NCBI RefSeq assembly: GCF_008831285.2
Contig: NC_045142.1
Span: 18,105,354 to 18,169,353, forward strand
Length of the DNA stretch: 64,000 bases
Direction of reading: 5' to 3'
Source: Nymphaea colorata
Taxonomy: Eukaryota; Streptophyta; Magnoliopsida; Nymphaeales; Nymphaeaceae
Shown: positions 1-12,204 of the stretch, one piece after another
Numbering within the stretch: the stretch's first letter is position 1
How the letters are laid out: every line of letters begins with the position of its first letter
Translations under genes and position numbers: made by a program
The notes under the pieces: model-generated
Databases searched by the model: none
What the model saw: the letters and a program-made list of their open reading frames with translations, nothing else
Told to the model about the DNA's origin: nothing

Positions 1-3000
1 ATTCTGGTTCAGGAGAGACCAAGTGATTATATATGAGGGATGATTGCTTATATATATATATATACATATATATAGTGTGTGTGTGTGTTGCCCATCCTAG
101 GGATTGTGGTTTGGTGGGCTTAGGGCAAAAGGAGGAGGGCACTTTTTCCAGAGGTGTTGGGGTTGAAATCAATAAGATCTTATGACGAGGAATATTTTGA
201 TCACCACAAAGTAGCAAGACGCATTATATAGGCAACTATTCTCTTTATGTACTCTCTAGACCATAAAACATTATATATATATATATAAAGAGAGAAAGAG
301 AGACAAATTATAGTTATGAATTTAGTTTTGGAGTTTTAAAGGGTGAGGTTTTTGTCATGTTTAAAACATCAAAGTTGTTTTTAAAAAAAAAACATTGAAT
401 TTTAAAGCAGTCAATTTTTTTGGCAAAAAGGAGAAAAATGACCAAAATCTTGAGAATAAAATGCAAAATAATAAAGTTAGACACATGTTAATAGTAGGTT
501 TCTAATTCGAAAACCTGCGTTTTAAGATGACAAAGGTGCAACATCCAAGTTAATAGGTGTATTTCGGGCTTGTTTCAAGTGGCAAGGACAAAAGATGAAC
601 TCCTCACCCGAAAAAATATATGGTAATTAAAAATTACAAAACATTAAAAGGATAAAAACAGGAAAAAAAAACTTATTTTAGCCTGACCTGTTTTAAACAT
701 TTTTGATATTTTTTTTAAATACATTTTCTATGGCTACGATTCAAATGCATGAATGAGACCTGCATTCTTTTGGTTGCTGATCATTAAGAGAATCGATTCC
801 CAGTAGTCTATAAATTTTTTTGCACCATTGCTGGCGACCTGTAAAGAAAGGCTTGGCGCAAACGACGTTGATATTCGAAGAAATGTCGACAAAAACTTCA
901 AAAGCATGCCCTTTCCATGAGGTGCATTCTTTTGACGATCGAAATATGCAGACAATATCACCCACGAGCAAAATTTTCATTTGTTAAATTAATATTTTTT
1001 TAATATTCTCGGTACTAAATATTAATTTTCTCCCTCAAGTGGCCTCTTGCATGCTCCGCGCCTGCCGCGCTTACCAAGGCAAAGATACCAAGGCAAAGAT
1101 TCTCCGGCAACCGGCAAAATCTTCTCCGGCCAATTAATTTTTAAAATCTGCCGGAAAGCCACCACAGAGTACGGCAGATTAGACCGATATGATCATGAGT
1201 ACAATTAGTAGTAGATGGAGTACAAGAAGCAAGTGCTTTGAATCTGTTCATTGGGAGTACTCCACTGGTACTGACAGTCTCAATCGTAAGACAAGGGAAC
1301 TGCTGCAGTGGGGCACTGCGCTGGGTACCGTTACTCAGCCCGATTAGAGCTTGTCCTCGGGCTTAGAAAAATGAGACTCGGGCAAGTTCGGTTGGACTTG
1401 ATAAGCACGGTCGGGTCTCATAATTATTTTTTTTATTTTTATTAATTTATATATATATATAATATTTATTATAATTAATTATTTTTATGTATTATTTCAT
1501 ATTAAAAATATTTTTTTAATGTAATCGAGCTCAAGTTTTTCCAATCAAGTCGGGCCCGAGCTCGAGTTTTAGATGTCAAGCTGGTCCGGCCTGATGCCCA
1601 GGCTTACATTGCACCAACAAATTGTAAGGACTAGCTCCCCTTCTCCATGAATTGAATGGAATTAGAGATTCATAGTTTGTGGGTCTCATTGACCAAGTGT
1701 AGGAGTGTACAACTGATCCAACTAAAAACTTTCTAGTTTGAACTTGACTCGAGTTCCACTTTTCTAATAAGTGAAGTAACAAGTCAAACTCTAGTTTGAG
1801 ATAAAACTTGGGTTATACATGAGTTGAGTTTGAATTACATGAGCTCAATTAGTTTAAATTCAACTCATCTCATGTCTTCCGTGTTTGTTAGTATTCAGAA
1901 GGGTGTCGGTTATTTTTGACAAGTTTTAACACCATTTTTTATGGTTTTCATTTTCATTTTAAAGAAAAAAAAATTCTCAATCAAGTGACTATAACTTAAA
2001 CGAGTAGAGCTAGAGATCGAACTCAGTTTGTGGAGTTGAACTCAAGTTCGCATCATAAAGCTTGAGTCCAGCTTGCTTGGCTTGAGCCAAGCAATATGTG
2101 TCATGACCGGAGTTTTTGGCACCATTTTTTTTTATAGATAATAGTGGAAGCAACATTAAGTCTTATTCTAGGCAAACTTGAGTATGACCAAAAAAGTAAA
2201 CAAAGCAAACACCAACACAGTTTGAAGAGACACCCTTATTTGATTTTCCACGTAAAAACACTTAAACTCAAACAACTAAAGTATCCACAAAGCCCAGACT
2301 CGACACAATATCTAGATTTTCCTGTGGATTGTAAACAAACTTTTACGTTTAGTATACTTTTCTTTTTAAGTGTAAACATTGTGATGAAGAAGACAGACCG
2401 ATGAAACAAATTTTCATATAGCGTAAAGACTTCAAAGGTATAAGTAATAACAGTTATAAACAGTTATTAGTTAAATGTAAACAGACTTCATTATAGTGCA
2501 CCAACTGTTTTGTTGTACAGTTTTTCACTCAATTTTTGCACTAAAAGACTAAAACAGAAAGCTAGATTTTCTAACCAGGACTTTTAAAAATTTGTTGTTT
2601 ATAGTTATAGAGAAATGTAAACAGACTTTGAAGACAGTTATGGTGTCTTCAATCTTCTTGTATATGGTTTGCAGATTTCCCTCAAGAATTCAATTTATCC
2701 TTTGGGAGTAGTAACTAAAAATATTAAAAAAAATTAAGAAAGATTGAGGGCAGCTAAAAAGTCATCCTCATAAAATTCATAGGAAAGGGTGGCTGGTCAT
2801 GTATTAGCCATAGAGGGAGGGTTCCAGCAACTAAAAATTGGGGAAAAGTGAGAGCTAACTCTTGTTTTCCTGTATCTTGGGGAGAAGATGTAGAGCTACA
2901 AAGGACTGGTTCGAGTGCCTGCCATCCAGGTCTTGGAGCATCAAAGAAGCTAGGTGACTCGAGCAGAAACCCAAGCTGATGAGCTTTATTTGCTCGTTGT

Positions 3001-4534
3001 ACATTCTTAGATTAAGGTTGTATTTAGATTTGAGAAGAATGGGAAGCTCAGTCAGATTGTTTGGGATACTAGAGAAGATTGGAGAGACTGTCTATCACCT
3101 AAAGTTACCTCTGCAATATTTGTAGATCCATGATGCATTCCATGTGGAAATATGTGCCAAACCTCGGCCATATCATCAACTTAATTAGAGAGCATGGTTC
3201 TATGGCACTAGCAATTGGTGCATACTTAAGAACTAACTTTTGTTCTCCATGGATCGATTCGAGTTGGAACTGACTCTTAAGAAGGGAATAACATGTTGAT
3301 CAAGTCTAGGGTTCAATATATTGGAAAAACAAAGAAATTTGAATCCCTTATGTTCATCTTATTAAGAATCGAAATTTGGAAAGCAGAATTTGATACTTAA
3401 ACTTCCCCGGGAAATTTATGTAGATATGAGGAACATGTTATCGATTAATTGCAATATTGGACCAATCATATGAATCACATTTTAAAGGATATGTCTAATA
3501 ACAAAAACAACAATGATATATGCTATGTTTTCACACCTTAGTTAGTTCAAATTTTAGGACATATATATACATATATATATATAATCTTCTCCTTGCAAAA
3601 TCTATGGTGGAGCAAGTTACATGTGATGTCCATAACAATTGACCGTGTTAACATAGGTCAAATCCCGAGGTAGTCGCATTGGGTGGCAAGGCAGTCCATC
3701 TTTTTCACGGACTTGAGTTCAAGTCCCGAGGTAGTCACTGTCACATACTGATGAGCTCTTCTTTGAAGTGTAATAGGTCTGAAAACAAGCTTTGTGAACC
3801 TTAGCGGTTGGGGGCACAAGGGAAAAACTCGAAATGAAGATGTAGTTAAGACAGGCCAACCAGCCTAATTGGTTGAGCCGAGCTGAGTATCATGTGAGTT
3901 GAGCCGAGCTCGAGTTGGCCGAGCTCTCGCTGTACACTCCTATTTACCATAGGTGCCATATGGAACTTTTAGATTTGACGAAAGCAAAGAGTTAGAATAC
4001 CAAACAATTTTAAATTAAAGATGTTGTATTTGGCAGATCGTTAATTAAGTTAATTATGAACAGTGTCGTCGGAATCCATTCGAATCAAGTAGATAAAAAA
4101 TCAATGCCGCTTATGGGTGCATTGATTCGTGTTATTATTCTTATTTAATTATGCATTTAAGCCTTGTTAACCTTCTAAGTTGTTAAAACGTTTTTTTTAC
4201 TTATTTTACATTTTCTCTAGGGGGCGTTTCGTTGCCCTCATAGAAGATCCTTAGGCTTTAAAATCCATGAATTTAAGATCAGATCTCCAATCCCATGATC
4301 TTAAATAAGACAGTTTCCTAATGTAAAAAATTAAAAAAAAAGAAGATTTTAAATGTAGTTTAAGTTTGAAATTTTAAGATATGTAATTTGATGAACCATG
4401 AATTTACCATGAGTTTTTCACCATGTCAGCAAAAATATGATATGCCAGACCTATAGATTTCAAATCTGAACTAATCAATCACATCCTCATGGCCTGAAAT
4501 TAACAGCCGCAGACAAAAATTCATGGTCTTTCCT

Positions 4535-4576
<42 letters not shown>

Positions 4577-4630
4577 AATCAAACTACCATCATGAGCAAA
4601 CTCAGTGACTTTGGATGTCTTATCTATATA
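1..4630. other. Gene-free, repeat-rich interval
   Basis: No protein-like frame, RNA gene or promoter was recognised. It holds a (TA)n/(GT)n microsatellite near 49-88, AT-rich spacer, three patches rich in GAGCTCGAG/GGGCTCGG words that look like old non-autonomous transposon pieces (1325-1600, 1695-2100, 3850-3945), and a short stretch at 3655-3830 with a tRNA-like B-box word (see findings). Short frames here are chance frames. Confidence 0.7.
1325..1600. mobile_element. Non-autonomous repeat with GC-rich ends and AT-rich core, copy 1
   Basis: Words such as gcccgattagagcttgtcc at the left and gtcgggcccgagctcgag at the right bracket about 100 bases of almost pure A/T. The same layout occurs at 8385-8645, and single-ended relatives occur at 1695-2100, 3850-3945 and 11955-12110. 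Recurrence in one window supports a dispersed family. Exact ends and target duplications were not found. Confidence 0.45.
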
Positions 4631-5060
4631 TTTGAAAAAAGGTTTATATTTCCTCTTTATATTTTTAAAATTTGTAAAATAAAATTGTATTCTATGTACA
4701 TTATATATCTCTCTCCTGATAGAGGAAAGATAGGCTGAAAGTAATTGCACAAATTTTTTTTTATCAAGAGCATAGAAAGTAATTGCTCCAGGGAGCCCAT
4801 TTTCTAAAACCTTAAATTAGTGTTTGAATTTGGATGGATCTGGGTTCAATTATATAAGACTGCTCCATGAAACCCAAGTCGCTGTCCCATGGTCATTTAA
4901 AAATTTGTTAAATATATGCTTAGTGCCCCCATGGAAAAAAAAAAACTCTGGCTCCACTCTTGTTTCTTACTGTTTTTCAATCCATATATGTGATTTAATA
5001 CTGGTCTAAAACAAAGACACATTTATTCTCACAAAGTAGTTTCTTCTCATGCTTAAATTG
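4630..5060. repeat. Duplicated block A, copy 1
   Basis: The segments around 4636-4750 and 4960-5055 match 12208-12420 in the same orientation (shared words include ggtttatatttcctcttta and gaaagtaattgcac). This copy carries about 200 extra bases in the middle (roughly 4760-4960). It belongs to the set of blocks repeated around the two protease genes. Confidence 0.7.
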
Positions 5061-5172
5061 TGTTTAAATAAGAACTGTTGCAAAAAAAAAAAAATAAACA
5101 TTGGGGGAATTCAAAATTTTGAGAAATTTTGAACTTAGTTATACAATGTTTTTTATGCATTTTAGAAGAGCT

Positions 5173-8163
5173 TGATAGGACCTAACCACAGTATAGGCGA
5201 CAGCCCGATTCTTAGGGTCGATCCTACACCCAAGATCCTCGTAGAGGGTCCACACGGGTCTAAAGACGCCTAAAGATTGAACCAACACAACTCAAAGAGG
5301 AAACTAAGGCTAGACTCAAACCAAACACACTGCTTGTAGCCGGATCTTAGGCTCTAGGCCACCGAAAAACTACAGGAATACTGGACAAATGCGGAAGCGA
5401 TTCAAACTATGCAAGGAAAATAGCAAATCTAACTAGTCTAAATGAAGTACCTCCCCAAGGCTTGCTCGGGGTTCATTTGATGAATCTTCTGGAATTCTTC
5501 GATGATCTGCTGTAGGTGCTGCTGAGGATGAATTCCAGACGTCAGGTTGCAGCTGAGAAAATCGGGACACCAAGGTGGAAGGTGCTGCAAGGCCAAGTAA
5601 GATGCCAAGTTGGAGAAGATCACCGGTAAAGTCTTTGATGTCTCCTCTTCAACTCGGTTGCTGCTGCTGGTTTTGACGGAGCTGATACAAGTGCTGCTGC
5701 TCCGGATGTGGCAGTAGGCTCTAGATATAGCTGAGAGAGAGCCTCTTAGCTCAGCCCACCTGGCTGAGTGCCGTGGTAGCACATGGGATCCGGTTGCTTG
5801 GTGATAGCAACCTCAATTCGCTTGGGCGAGTGGATGTAATGCTAATGGTGCACACCAAATGCTGTAGTCGTGGCTGGAGATGGGTGGATTCAGCTTGGTC
5901 TTAGCTGAGGAATTACCTAACTACAGTCAATAGAGGAGAGCTCAGCCGTAGAGCTTGGTAATGATCCTAAGTGTGGCTGGCTTAGGGCCGATTAAGAGCG
6001 ATAGGGGCTTGGACGGCTTCGGCTACGGTGTAAGGGAAGATGATCTAAGGGTGTGAGGTCTGGAACAAGGTGGCTTAAGACAAGACAAGGGAATGTGGGA
6101 TGATGATTAGGAACTGGTGGTTAGGTTCAAGGATGATTGAACGAGTGGCTTGGGTTTAAATGAGAGAGCTAATGAGGAACTAAGGAGGGTTAGGGATCAC
6201 GTGAGTTTGACGTGGGATCAAAAGGTGGACTTCTACACTTGAACCTAGGATAATCCTCTAGATCTAAGGTTGAAAATTCAAAGGTGGTAAGTGGGATGTG
6301 ATGTGGCTGGGATCTAGGGATGGTTAATGATTGAAACACCTAAACTAAAGAGCAAATCCCTCTAAATGTGGGCACTAGTGGTGCCGGCTCCTCCAATGTA
6401 GTCAAATGTGGCACCTTGTGGAATGAGGATTCCAAATGTGGGGATTCTCTTCCAACTCACGTGCAAATGGAGAGACTTAGAAGGGTAAGGATGAAGCTGG
6501 TACCACTTTTTGAAGCTAGAATGTAGGAGTTTCCCCTTAATTCTCGCCTAGAAAATCTCCTCTCCATGTCGATACCTCCTTGTAATACTTTTGAACGGAA
6601 TTACCCTTGGAAATGATGGTCCCACTTCGTGGCAAAGAAGGGCACTTTGGTCCTTGGGTGATGATGACCGGAATCCCCCAAATGTGGCCGGAATTATGGC
6701 AGAGGTCACCGGAAAACCAGAAGTTCTCGATGACTTGGTGCTTGCTATCACCTAGGCCGTTCTTCGCGAAACCAATGTGTATCTTCTTCTTTCTTTGCGT
6801 GAAATCACCTTATATGGTCCATTCCCATGTCCAAGATGGTCTCACCGTGATTTCTTGAGGATGGAATTCTGATTTTGCCGGAGAAATTTCAGAGATGGAC
6901 CGTGGATGAAAACTAGAATCGATTGACTCTTCTTGTGCCGTTTCCTTGAGTGATTTCTCAACTAGGAAAGCCTCAACGCCTAGGATCTTCTAAGACACGT
7001 AAAACTTGGTTTAAATTAAGTTTCAACCGTGGATAAGAAGAGAATCTTGGATGTGACTAGAGACTTCTCCTCTTCTTGTAAGTCAAACCTTGGATCAAAC
7101 CAAACCAACGGAGTTGCTTAGCTTTCACCTTAGGAATCCAAGAACTAACCTTGTATGAGGAAACCATGAGTTTGCTGCCCTTCCTTGGATGAAGACGCAA
7201 CCTCCTTGCTCAACTTAGGCCTCTAATATCTCTGATGTAGCAGAGATATTGCACCCAAGACGTGGCTGGGCAGATGCGAAGATGAAGACGATGATAACTC
7301 CTAGGGCCGTGGCTCACCCAAGAGAAAGCCGCCACCTTCTTCTTCAACAAAAGTTGATGTAAATGAAAGAGAGGGGAGATAGTGAGGAGTTGGAAAGGAG
7401 AGGAGAGGAAGACGTGAGGGGGAAGGGGGTGTAGAGGGCCAAGCATGCTGGTCTTAGGAGAAGAGATTGGAGAGAACGTGAGAGAGAGAGAGGCACGAGA
7501 AGAGAGAGAGAAGTGAGGAGAGAGAGAGAGCAAAGAAGCAAATGACCTTGATTTTCCAAAATTGCATGTGTTTACGCATGAATCAAAACCTTATATACAT
7601 GAGTACATAAATCTGGTTCCCATGCATGAAACCAGCCCAAATCCAAATCCAGAATATGCTAAAGCAAAACGGATCCAAGGCACAACCCGCCTTGGTAAGT
7701 TTGAATCCAAAACCGAATTGGCGCAAACTCAAATAAAGCAAATCAAGAAGTGAAAAACGGCTAAGTCCTAGCTAGACGCCCCTTGAGCCTTGTGAGTTCA
7801 AGGTGGGGACATCGTCCGGATTGCCGCCCAAACTTCAGACTTGACACATCCCTTAACCTCATTGAGCTGAGCTCAATTCAGCCAAGAGACCTCCCTAGAC
7901 TTGTCCTAGACCGACTCTAGAGACTTGGGTTTCGACACGACTCAAAAATGTACCATGGCCTATACTAGAGAAGTCCTATGGATTTAGTATCCCAATTGCT
8001 GGTCTTCACCTAGTTCATTCATGTCCTAGAGCCGTTGCATATCCTCCCGCACCTCTCACTGCATTTGCTCTACGCTCGAAGTTTAATTCCACTGAGCCGT
8101 GATCTCTCACTGTGGCCGTGCCTTTGGCCTTGGTTAGGCCTACTCGGACTAAGGCTCGTATCA
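5173..8163 (-). mobile_element. Candidate solo LTR or LTR-like unit of about 3 kb
   Basis: Read on the - strand the unit begins TGATACGAGCC and ends with GGTCCTATCA, giving the TG...CA ends with a 5-bp TGATA/TATCA inverted pair seen in LTR retrotransposons. About 570 bases inside the - strand start is a TATATAAGG TATA box (around 7590), followed by a CT-rich leader-like stretch (7370-7540), as in the U3/R part of a long LTR. No gag, protease, RT or integrase frame is present, and the longest frames are low in complexity. I found no matching 5-bp target duplication, so the assignment is tentative; a decayed non-coding transcription unit is the alternative. Confidence 0.35.
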
Positions 8164-8384
8164 GAATTTCTGTATTTTTTTGATTTTAAAATAATTTATT
8201 TTTTTGTAAAAAGCTCTTAGAGGGTGTCCTAACAAAACTTGTTTTGTGAAAAGTAGCTATGTGAAAAAAAATATTTTTCTCATTATTTTCAACAACTGAC
8301 TTGTGCATTTGGGTGGCACATTTTAAAATACATTTTTTTTAATTGGGAGGAGGAGGTATGCGTATGCTCGAGGAGGCCAATAAA

Positions 8385-8645
8385 GGAGTTGGGCTCGGGC
8401 CGGCCTGCAGCTTATAATTGGGGCTCGGGTCCGACTATCCAAACCTGAGCTTGGGCCTCACCCTAGTAACATTAATAATATATCATTAATATAGAATAAT
8501 ATATATAATTTAATATACATAATTATATATATAATAAAATAATAAATTATGGAGTCTAATCAGGTTGAGTCGGGCCAACCTTTCTGGGCTCAAGTCAAGT
8601 CGTGCGAGAACGAGTACCCAGCCCATTGTGCTCAGGCTAACGAGG
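8385..8645. mobile_element. Non-autonomous repeat with GC-rich ends and AT-rich core, copy 2
   Basis: Starts near gttgggctcgggccggcc, passes through an AT-only core (about 8465-8550) and ends with the pyrimidine/purine-rich arm containing gagtcgggcc and tgctcaggc. It is similar in plan to 1325-1600. No coding capacity. The boundaries are approximate. Confidence 0.45.
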
Positions 8646-8769
8646 AGGGGTAAGGTTATTTAATTCAATTCGAAAGCGAGGTTTTACCAAAATTGGAACC
8701 CAGTTTTGATATCATTCAAATTCAACCCCTTTTGAATACAAGATTTTATCAAATTGATTTTGTTTTTTA

Positions 8770-9275
8770 AACTCAATTTTAATAGCATTCAAACCCTCCA
8801 AAAATGTTCTTTTAAAGGCAAAAATAATAAAGATCGTGTTTTTGGAATGTCATCCAAATACTATCATATATTTCTTTATATTGTATAGAAAATTTGATTA
8901 AGCTACATCCTAAATTTGTGAAAAATCCAATTTTACCTTTTCTGAAATTTCCTTTTAGCTCCCTTTGCCTTTCCTGAAATTTTCTTTTAGCTCCCTCACT
9001 GTCAATATTGTCTTCAGACACAAGTAAGTACAATTTCCCTAAAACAAATTAAATCGATGGTCTGCATAGGTTTTAACTAAAGTAGATATTATCAGCCGTC
9101 ATGTAGACAATTAAAAATTTTTCATTAAAAGTTAATAGTGGCAGAAACACATGGGGCTTGTGTAGGCTACTGCCCACACCAATCCATTAAGAATTCCATT
9201 AAAAGACCTATATATATATATATATATAGACACTCAAAATTACATAGTGTGTTGACATCAGACTTAAAGTAGTGA
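8770..9275. repeat. Duplicated block C, copy 1 (upstream of the first protease)
   Basis: About 500 bases, ending 210 bases before the first protease ATG, match 12990-13513 in direct orientation (shared words: tgttcttttaaaggcaaaa, aaaatttgattaagctac, cccacaccaa). Each copy also has its own small TA-repeat expansions. Confidence 0.8.
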
Positions 9276-9371
9276 CTCAAGTTATTTCATAAGTCTTTTT
9301 TTAGATAAGGTCAAATAAATTTTACAATAAAAGCAAAGCTTGATGCTTGGAAAGATCAGAAGGGCATTTTA

Positions 9372-9584
9372 ATGGCGGCATCGCCTGAACACGCAATGGT
9401 CCTTAATAAGTTTGTCAAACTTCATCTCAACTACTCTACACCTTTTCTCTCTCTCCCTCTCTCTCTCTTCTCTCACATGCGCCATGGCCGCCACCTTGTT
9501 CCACCTTCTTCTCTTCTTTCTCAGCTGCACCACTACTATCATGGCCGGCAGCAAAATCAGACATGGTGGTGTCTTCTCCTTTGA
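9372..9584 (+). other. Overlapping upstream ATG frame in the leader of the first protease
   Basis: A 70-codon frame starts at an ATG in a good context (aatggcg) 112 bases before the protease ATG and runs past it in another frame. If the transcript starts upstream of 9372, this frame would compete with the main start. The encoded peptide is low in complexity (CT-repeat derived) and has no family resemblance, so it is recorded as a possible regulatory uORF and not as a gene. Confidence 0.25.
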
Positions 9585-10803
9585 TTTGATTCATCGCGAC
9601 TCGCCTCTGATCTCTCCTCTCTACCGACCTTCTTCTAAGACTGTTAGCCAAGCAGAGCAATTAGCGCAACGCTCCGTGTCCCGCCTTTACCACTTAGCCT
9701 CCAGCCCCCCATCCGCCACCGGTTTCCGGTCTCCGGTTGCCGCCGATCCCGGCGACTATCTCATGAGGCTTGTCATCGGAACTCCGGGGCGCGAGTTCTG
9801 GGCGGCCGTCTCCACAGGCAGCACCCTCGTCTGGACTCGGTGTCTCCCTTGTACCTCCTGCTTCCCGGAACCCGCGGCGCCGATCTTCAACCCCCGCCTC
9901 TCCTCTACCTACCACGCAGTCGACTGCAACTCTTCCCTCTGTTCAAGACATTATGAAGTGGCTTGCGACCCAGATCGTCGATGCCACTACTCGTACGCCA
10001 ACACCAAAGGAACTATTTCCTCTGAAACGTTCACATTCACCATCCCCGGTTCGCCGAGAAACGTTGTAATTCCGGCGATCATCTTCGGGTGCGACCACGA
10101 AGGCGGTCTGGAGAACAGCTCGGTCGACGGCGTCGTCGGCCTTGGCCGCGGATCCTTGTCTCTCGTTTCTCAATTAGGCTCTCACGTTGGCAACAAGTTT
10201 TCATATTGCCTGGTTCCAAGGGATAAGAAGAACTCGACGGGGAGAATCGAATTCGGCGAAGCAATTTCCGGTGCCGGAAACCTTCGACGGACGCCGATGA
10301 AGACGGAAACTTACGATCCGGAGGGATATTACGTCACTTTGATTGATCTAAGCGTCGGAAACAAGAGGTTGAACCTAAATCGGCAAGATGGTAGCGGTGA
10401 TCGGAGCGGTAGCGTGAGCATGGTGATCGATTCAGGGACTCCATTGACGGCACTGAGTGCAGATGCTTACTACAACTTGACGTCTGCAATAAACGAGATT
10501 GTGAAGCTTCCACCAGGGGAGAGGAACTATGGATTCGATCTGTGTTATGCCGTCAATGACGCGAGAGATCTGAGAGGATTTCCGGAGGTCACGCTGCATT
10601 TCGAGGGCGGCGCAGATTGGATTCTGCCGCCTTCTACCGCCTTCTACCCTGCTGCAGTAGATGTGGTCTGCCTTGCGATGTTGCCTTCTTTCTACGGCAT
10701 CTCTGTGCTCGGCAACATCGCGCAGCAGAACATGCATGTTGAGTTTGATCTCCGCAATAACATGCTGTACTTCGCACCAAGAGATTGTGCTAATAATAGT
10801 TAA
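9484..10803 (+). CDS. CDR1/nepenthesin-like aspartyl protease homologue lacking the first catalytic Asp
   Basis: Intronless frame of 439 residues. Residues 1-22 form a hydrophobic signal peptide. The prosegment carries the FDLIHRDSP motif typical of plant A1B (CDR1/nepenthesin) proteases, so secretion to the apoplast or vacuole is inferred. The nepenthesin-type Cys-rich insert (CLPCTSC...FNPRLSSTY), the FGC motif and the DSGT motif at D316 are present. The first active-site triad, normally DTG, reads STG: the codon at 9811-9813 is TCC (S110). The flap is also altered (YSYANTKG in place of the usual Y-x-YGD-x-S). Family knowledge says both aspartates are needed for hydrolysis, so this copy is probably inactive, although the frame is intact over its full length. 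The ATG at 9484 sits in a strong context (gccATGGcc) identical to that of the downstream paralogue; further upstream this frame offers only a TTG. An overlapping upstream ATG frame starts at 9372. Confidence 0.9.
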   Translation: MAATLFHLLLFFLSCTTTIMAGSKIRHGGVFSFDLIHRDSPLISPLYRPSSKTVSQAEQLAQRSVSRLYHLASSPPSATGFRSPVAADPGDYLMRLVIGTPGREFWAAVSTGSTLVWTRCLPCTSCFPEPAAPIFNPRLSSTYHAVDCNSSLCSRHYEVACDPDRRCHYSYANTKGTISSETFTFTIPGSPRNVVIPAIIFGCDHEGGLENSSVDGVVGLGRGSLSLVSQLGSHVGNKFSYCLVPRDKKNSTGRIEFGEAISGAGNLRRTPMKTETYDPEGYYVTLIDLSVGNKRLNLNRQDGSGDRSGSVSMVIDSGTPLTALSADAYYNLTSAINEIVKLPPGERNYGFDLCYAVNDARDLRGFPEVTLHFEGGADWILPPSTAFYPAAVDVVCLAMLPSFYGISVLGNIAQQNMHVEFDLRNNMLYFAPRDCANNS

Positions 10804-10828
10804 GAGCTCTTTGACACATTTTAAAGTT

Positions 10829-10831
<3 letters not shown>

Positions 10832-10892
<61 letters not shown>
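10832..10892. repeat. (TA)n microsatellite
   Basis: About 30 TA units begin 28 bases after the stop codon of the first protease, so they probably fall in its 3' UTR or at its polyadenylation region. Confidence 0.95.
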
Positions 10893-10894
<2 letters not shown>

Positions 10895-11019
10895 ATATAT
10901 TGTAATATGTCAAAATATTTTTTTTTATAAAAGCAATTAGACTTTTCTTCGTTATAGACATTTTTTATAAAAAAAAAATATTTTGAAATATTACAAATAT
11001 ATATCCTTACTCTCCCAAG

Positions 11020-11445
11020 TGGCGTGGCGTAGCCATATCATCTATTTGAATGGTAGACGGTGTTATTCCATAGTATTTTAATTTCGATATTATAAATGTC
11101 ATTATGAGGTCAACTGGATCGGTAGGTTTTTGTCTTCTTCTTTTAATACATATTCAATATTGGCCTTGATGGATCGAATGGTTTTAATTAGATACTTAAT
11201 TTCGATATTGTCACTTAATATACACTTTTAATATCTTGGAAATAGACGACTAACTTGATTTGTATCAAATTTGGTAAATCAAGGTTTGGTAACACTCGTT
11301 TTCTAATATATATGTGTGTGTATACACCACTTGGGTAAGGGACAAAATCAAAGACATCAAAATTAATTAATAAAAATATTTTCTCGGCTGTCTAATCTTA
11401 TAGATATAATCTTAAGAGTGAGTTGGTGAGAAGTGTGTATATAGG
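11020..11445. repeat. Duplicated block B, copy 1 (downstream of the first protease)
   Basis: Matches 12525-12940 in direct orientation (shared words: catatcatctatt, ttataaatgtcattatga, ggtaaatcaaggt). It follows a long (TA)n tract (10832-10892), as copy 2 follows the tract at 12438-12477, so the tract and block travelled together. Confidence 0.75.
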
Positions 11446-12204
11446 ACAATTTTTTTTTTTACATTTAAATTGTTTTCAAAAAAAAATTGAGGTGGAGCGA
11501 GGGCCCCTGCCAGCCTCCCCTTGGCTCTGCCCCTGCTTAAATCCGCATTACATGTAACAAAATGATAGAATTAAGATCAGATGTTGGAAATGGTCCGACT
11601 TTAAATCTAGAAGGTGCTGAAACAAAAAAAAAAAGTGAGTTAATTTGGTTGGCCGAATATAAATGTCGAATGCTGAGCTCAGCCAATCTCTTGACAAGCC
11701 AATCTCTTGACAATGTAATTAAGGGTGGACATTGGGCTGGTACCAGTCTGTACTCAACCACAATAAAAAATTAAGATCAAGGGTTAAGAGTAAAACAATG
11801 AGAAAAATATAAACATTTTTATCATCTAGTATTTATTAGACTTTTTTTTTTCTTTTGTTTTTGAATTATCCATCACAATAAATAACACTATCTTTATAAG
11901 AACTCTTTGGCCAAAGTTACCATCTCTCTCTCTCTTTTTATATATAGAAACTGTTAGGCTTCGCCGGGCCGGAAGGCCCCAGCTTGGACCCTTTAATAAG
12001 TTAGACGGGCCTATCGAGCCTTTATGGGCCTTAGCTATTAGCAGGCCGGGTCAAACTGTTCAACCTTTGGATTCGAGTGTGGTCAAACTGAACCCGAATC
12101 CAAATGATACATGGCACAACTAAAAATTTTCAATTTTTCAATTCGCTGTGGTAGGGCCATGGCCAGGGAGAAGGGGTAGCGGAGAGAGAGAAAAAGAGAT
12201 TGAT

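Noticed and set aside
9412-9483. Longer N terminus for the first protease (463 residues)
   Set aside because: The extension begins with TTG, not ATG, and is derived from a CT repeat. The ATG at 9484 starts a proper signal peptide and has the same context as the paralogue.
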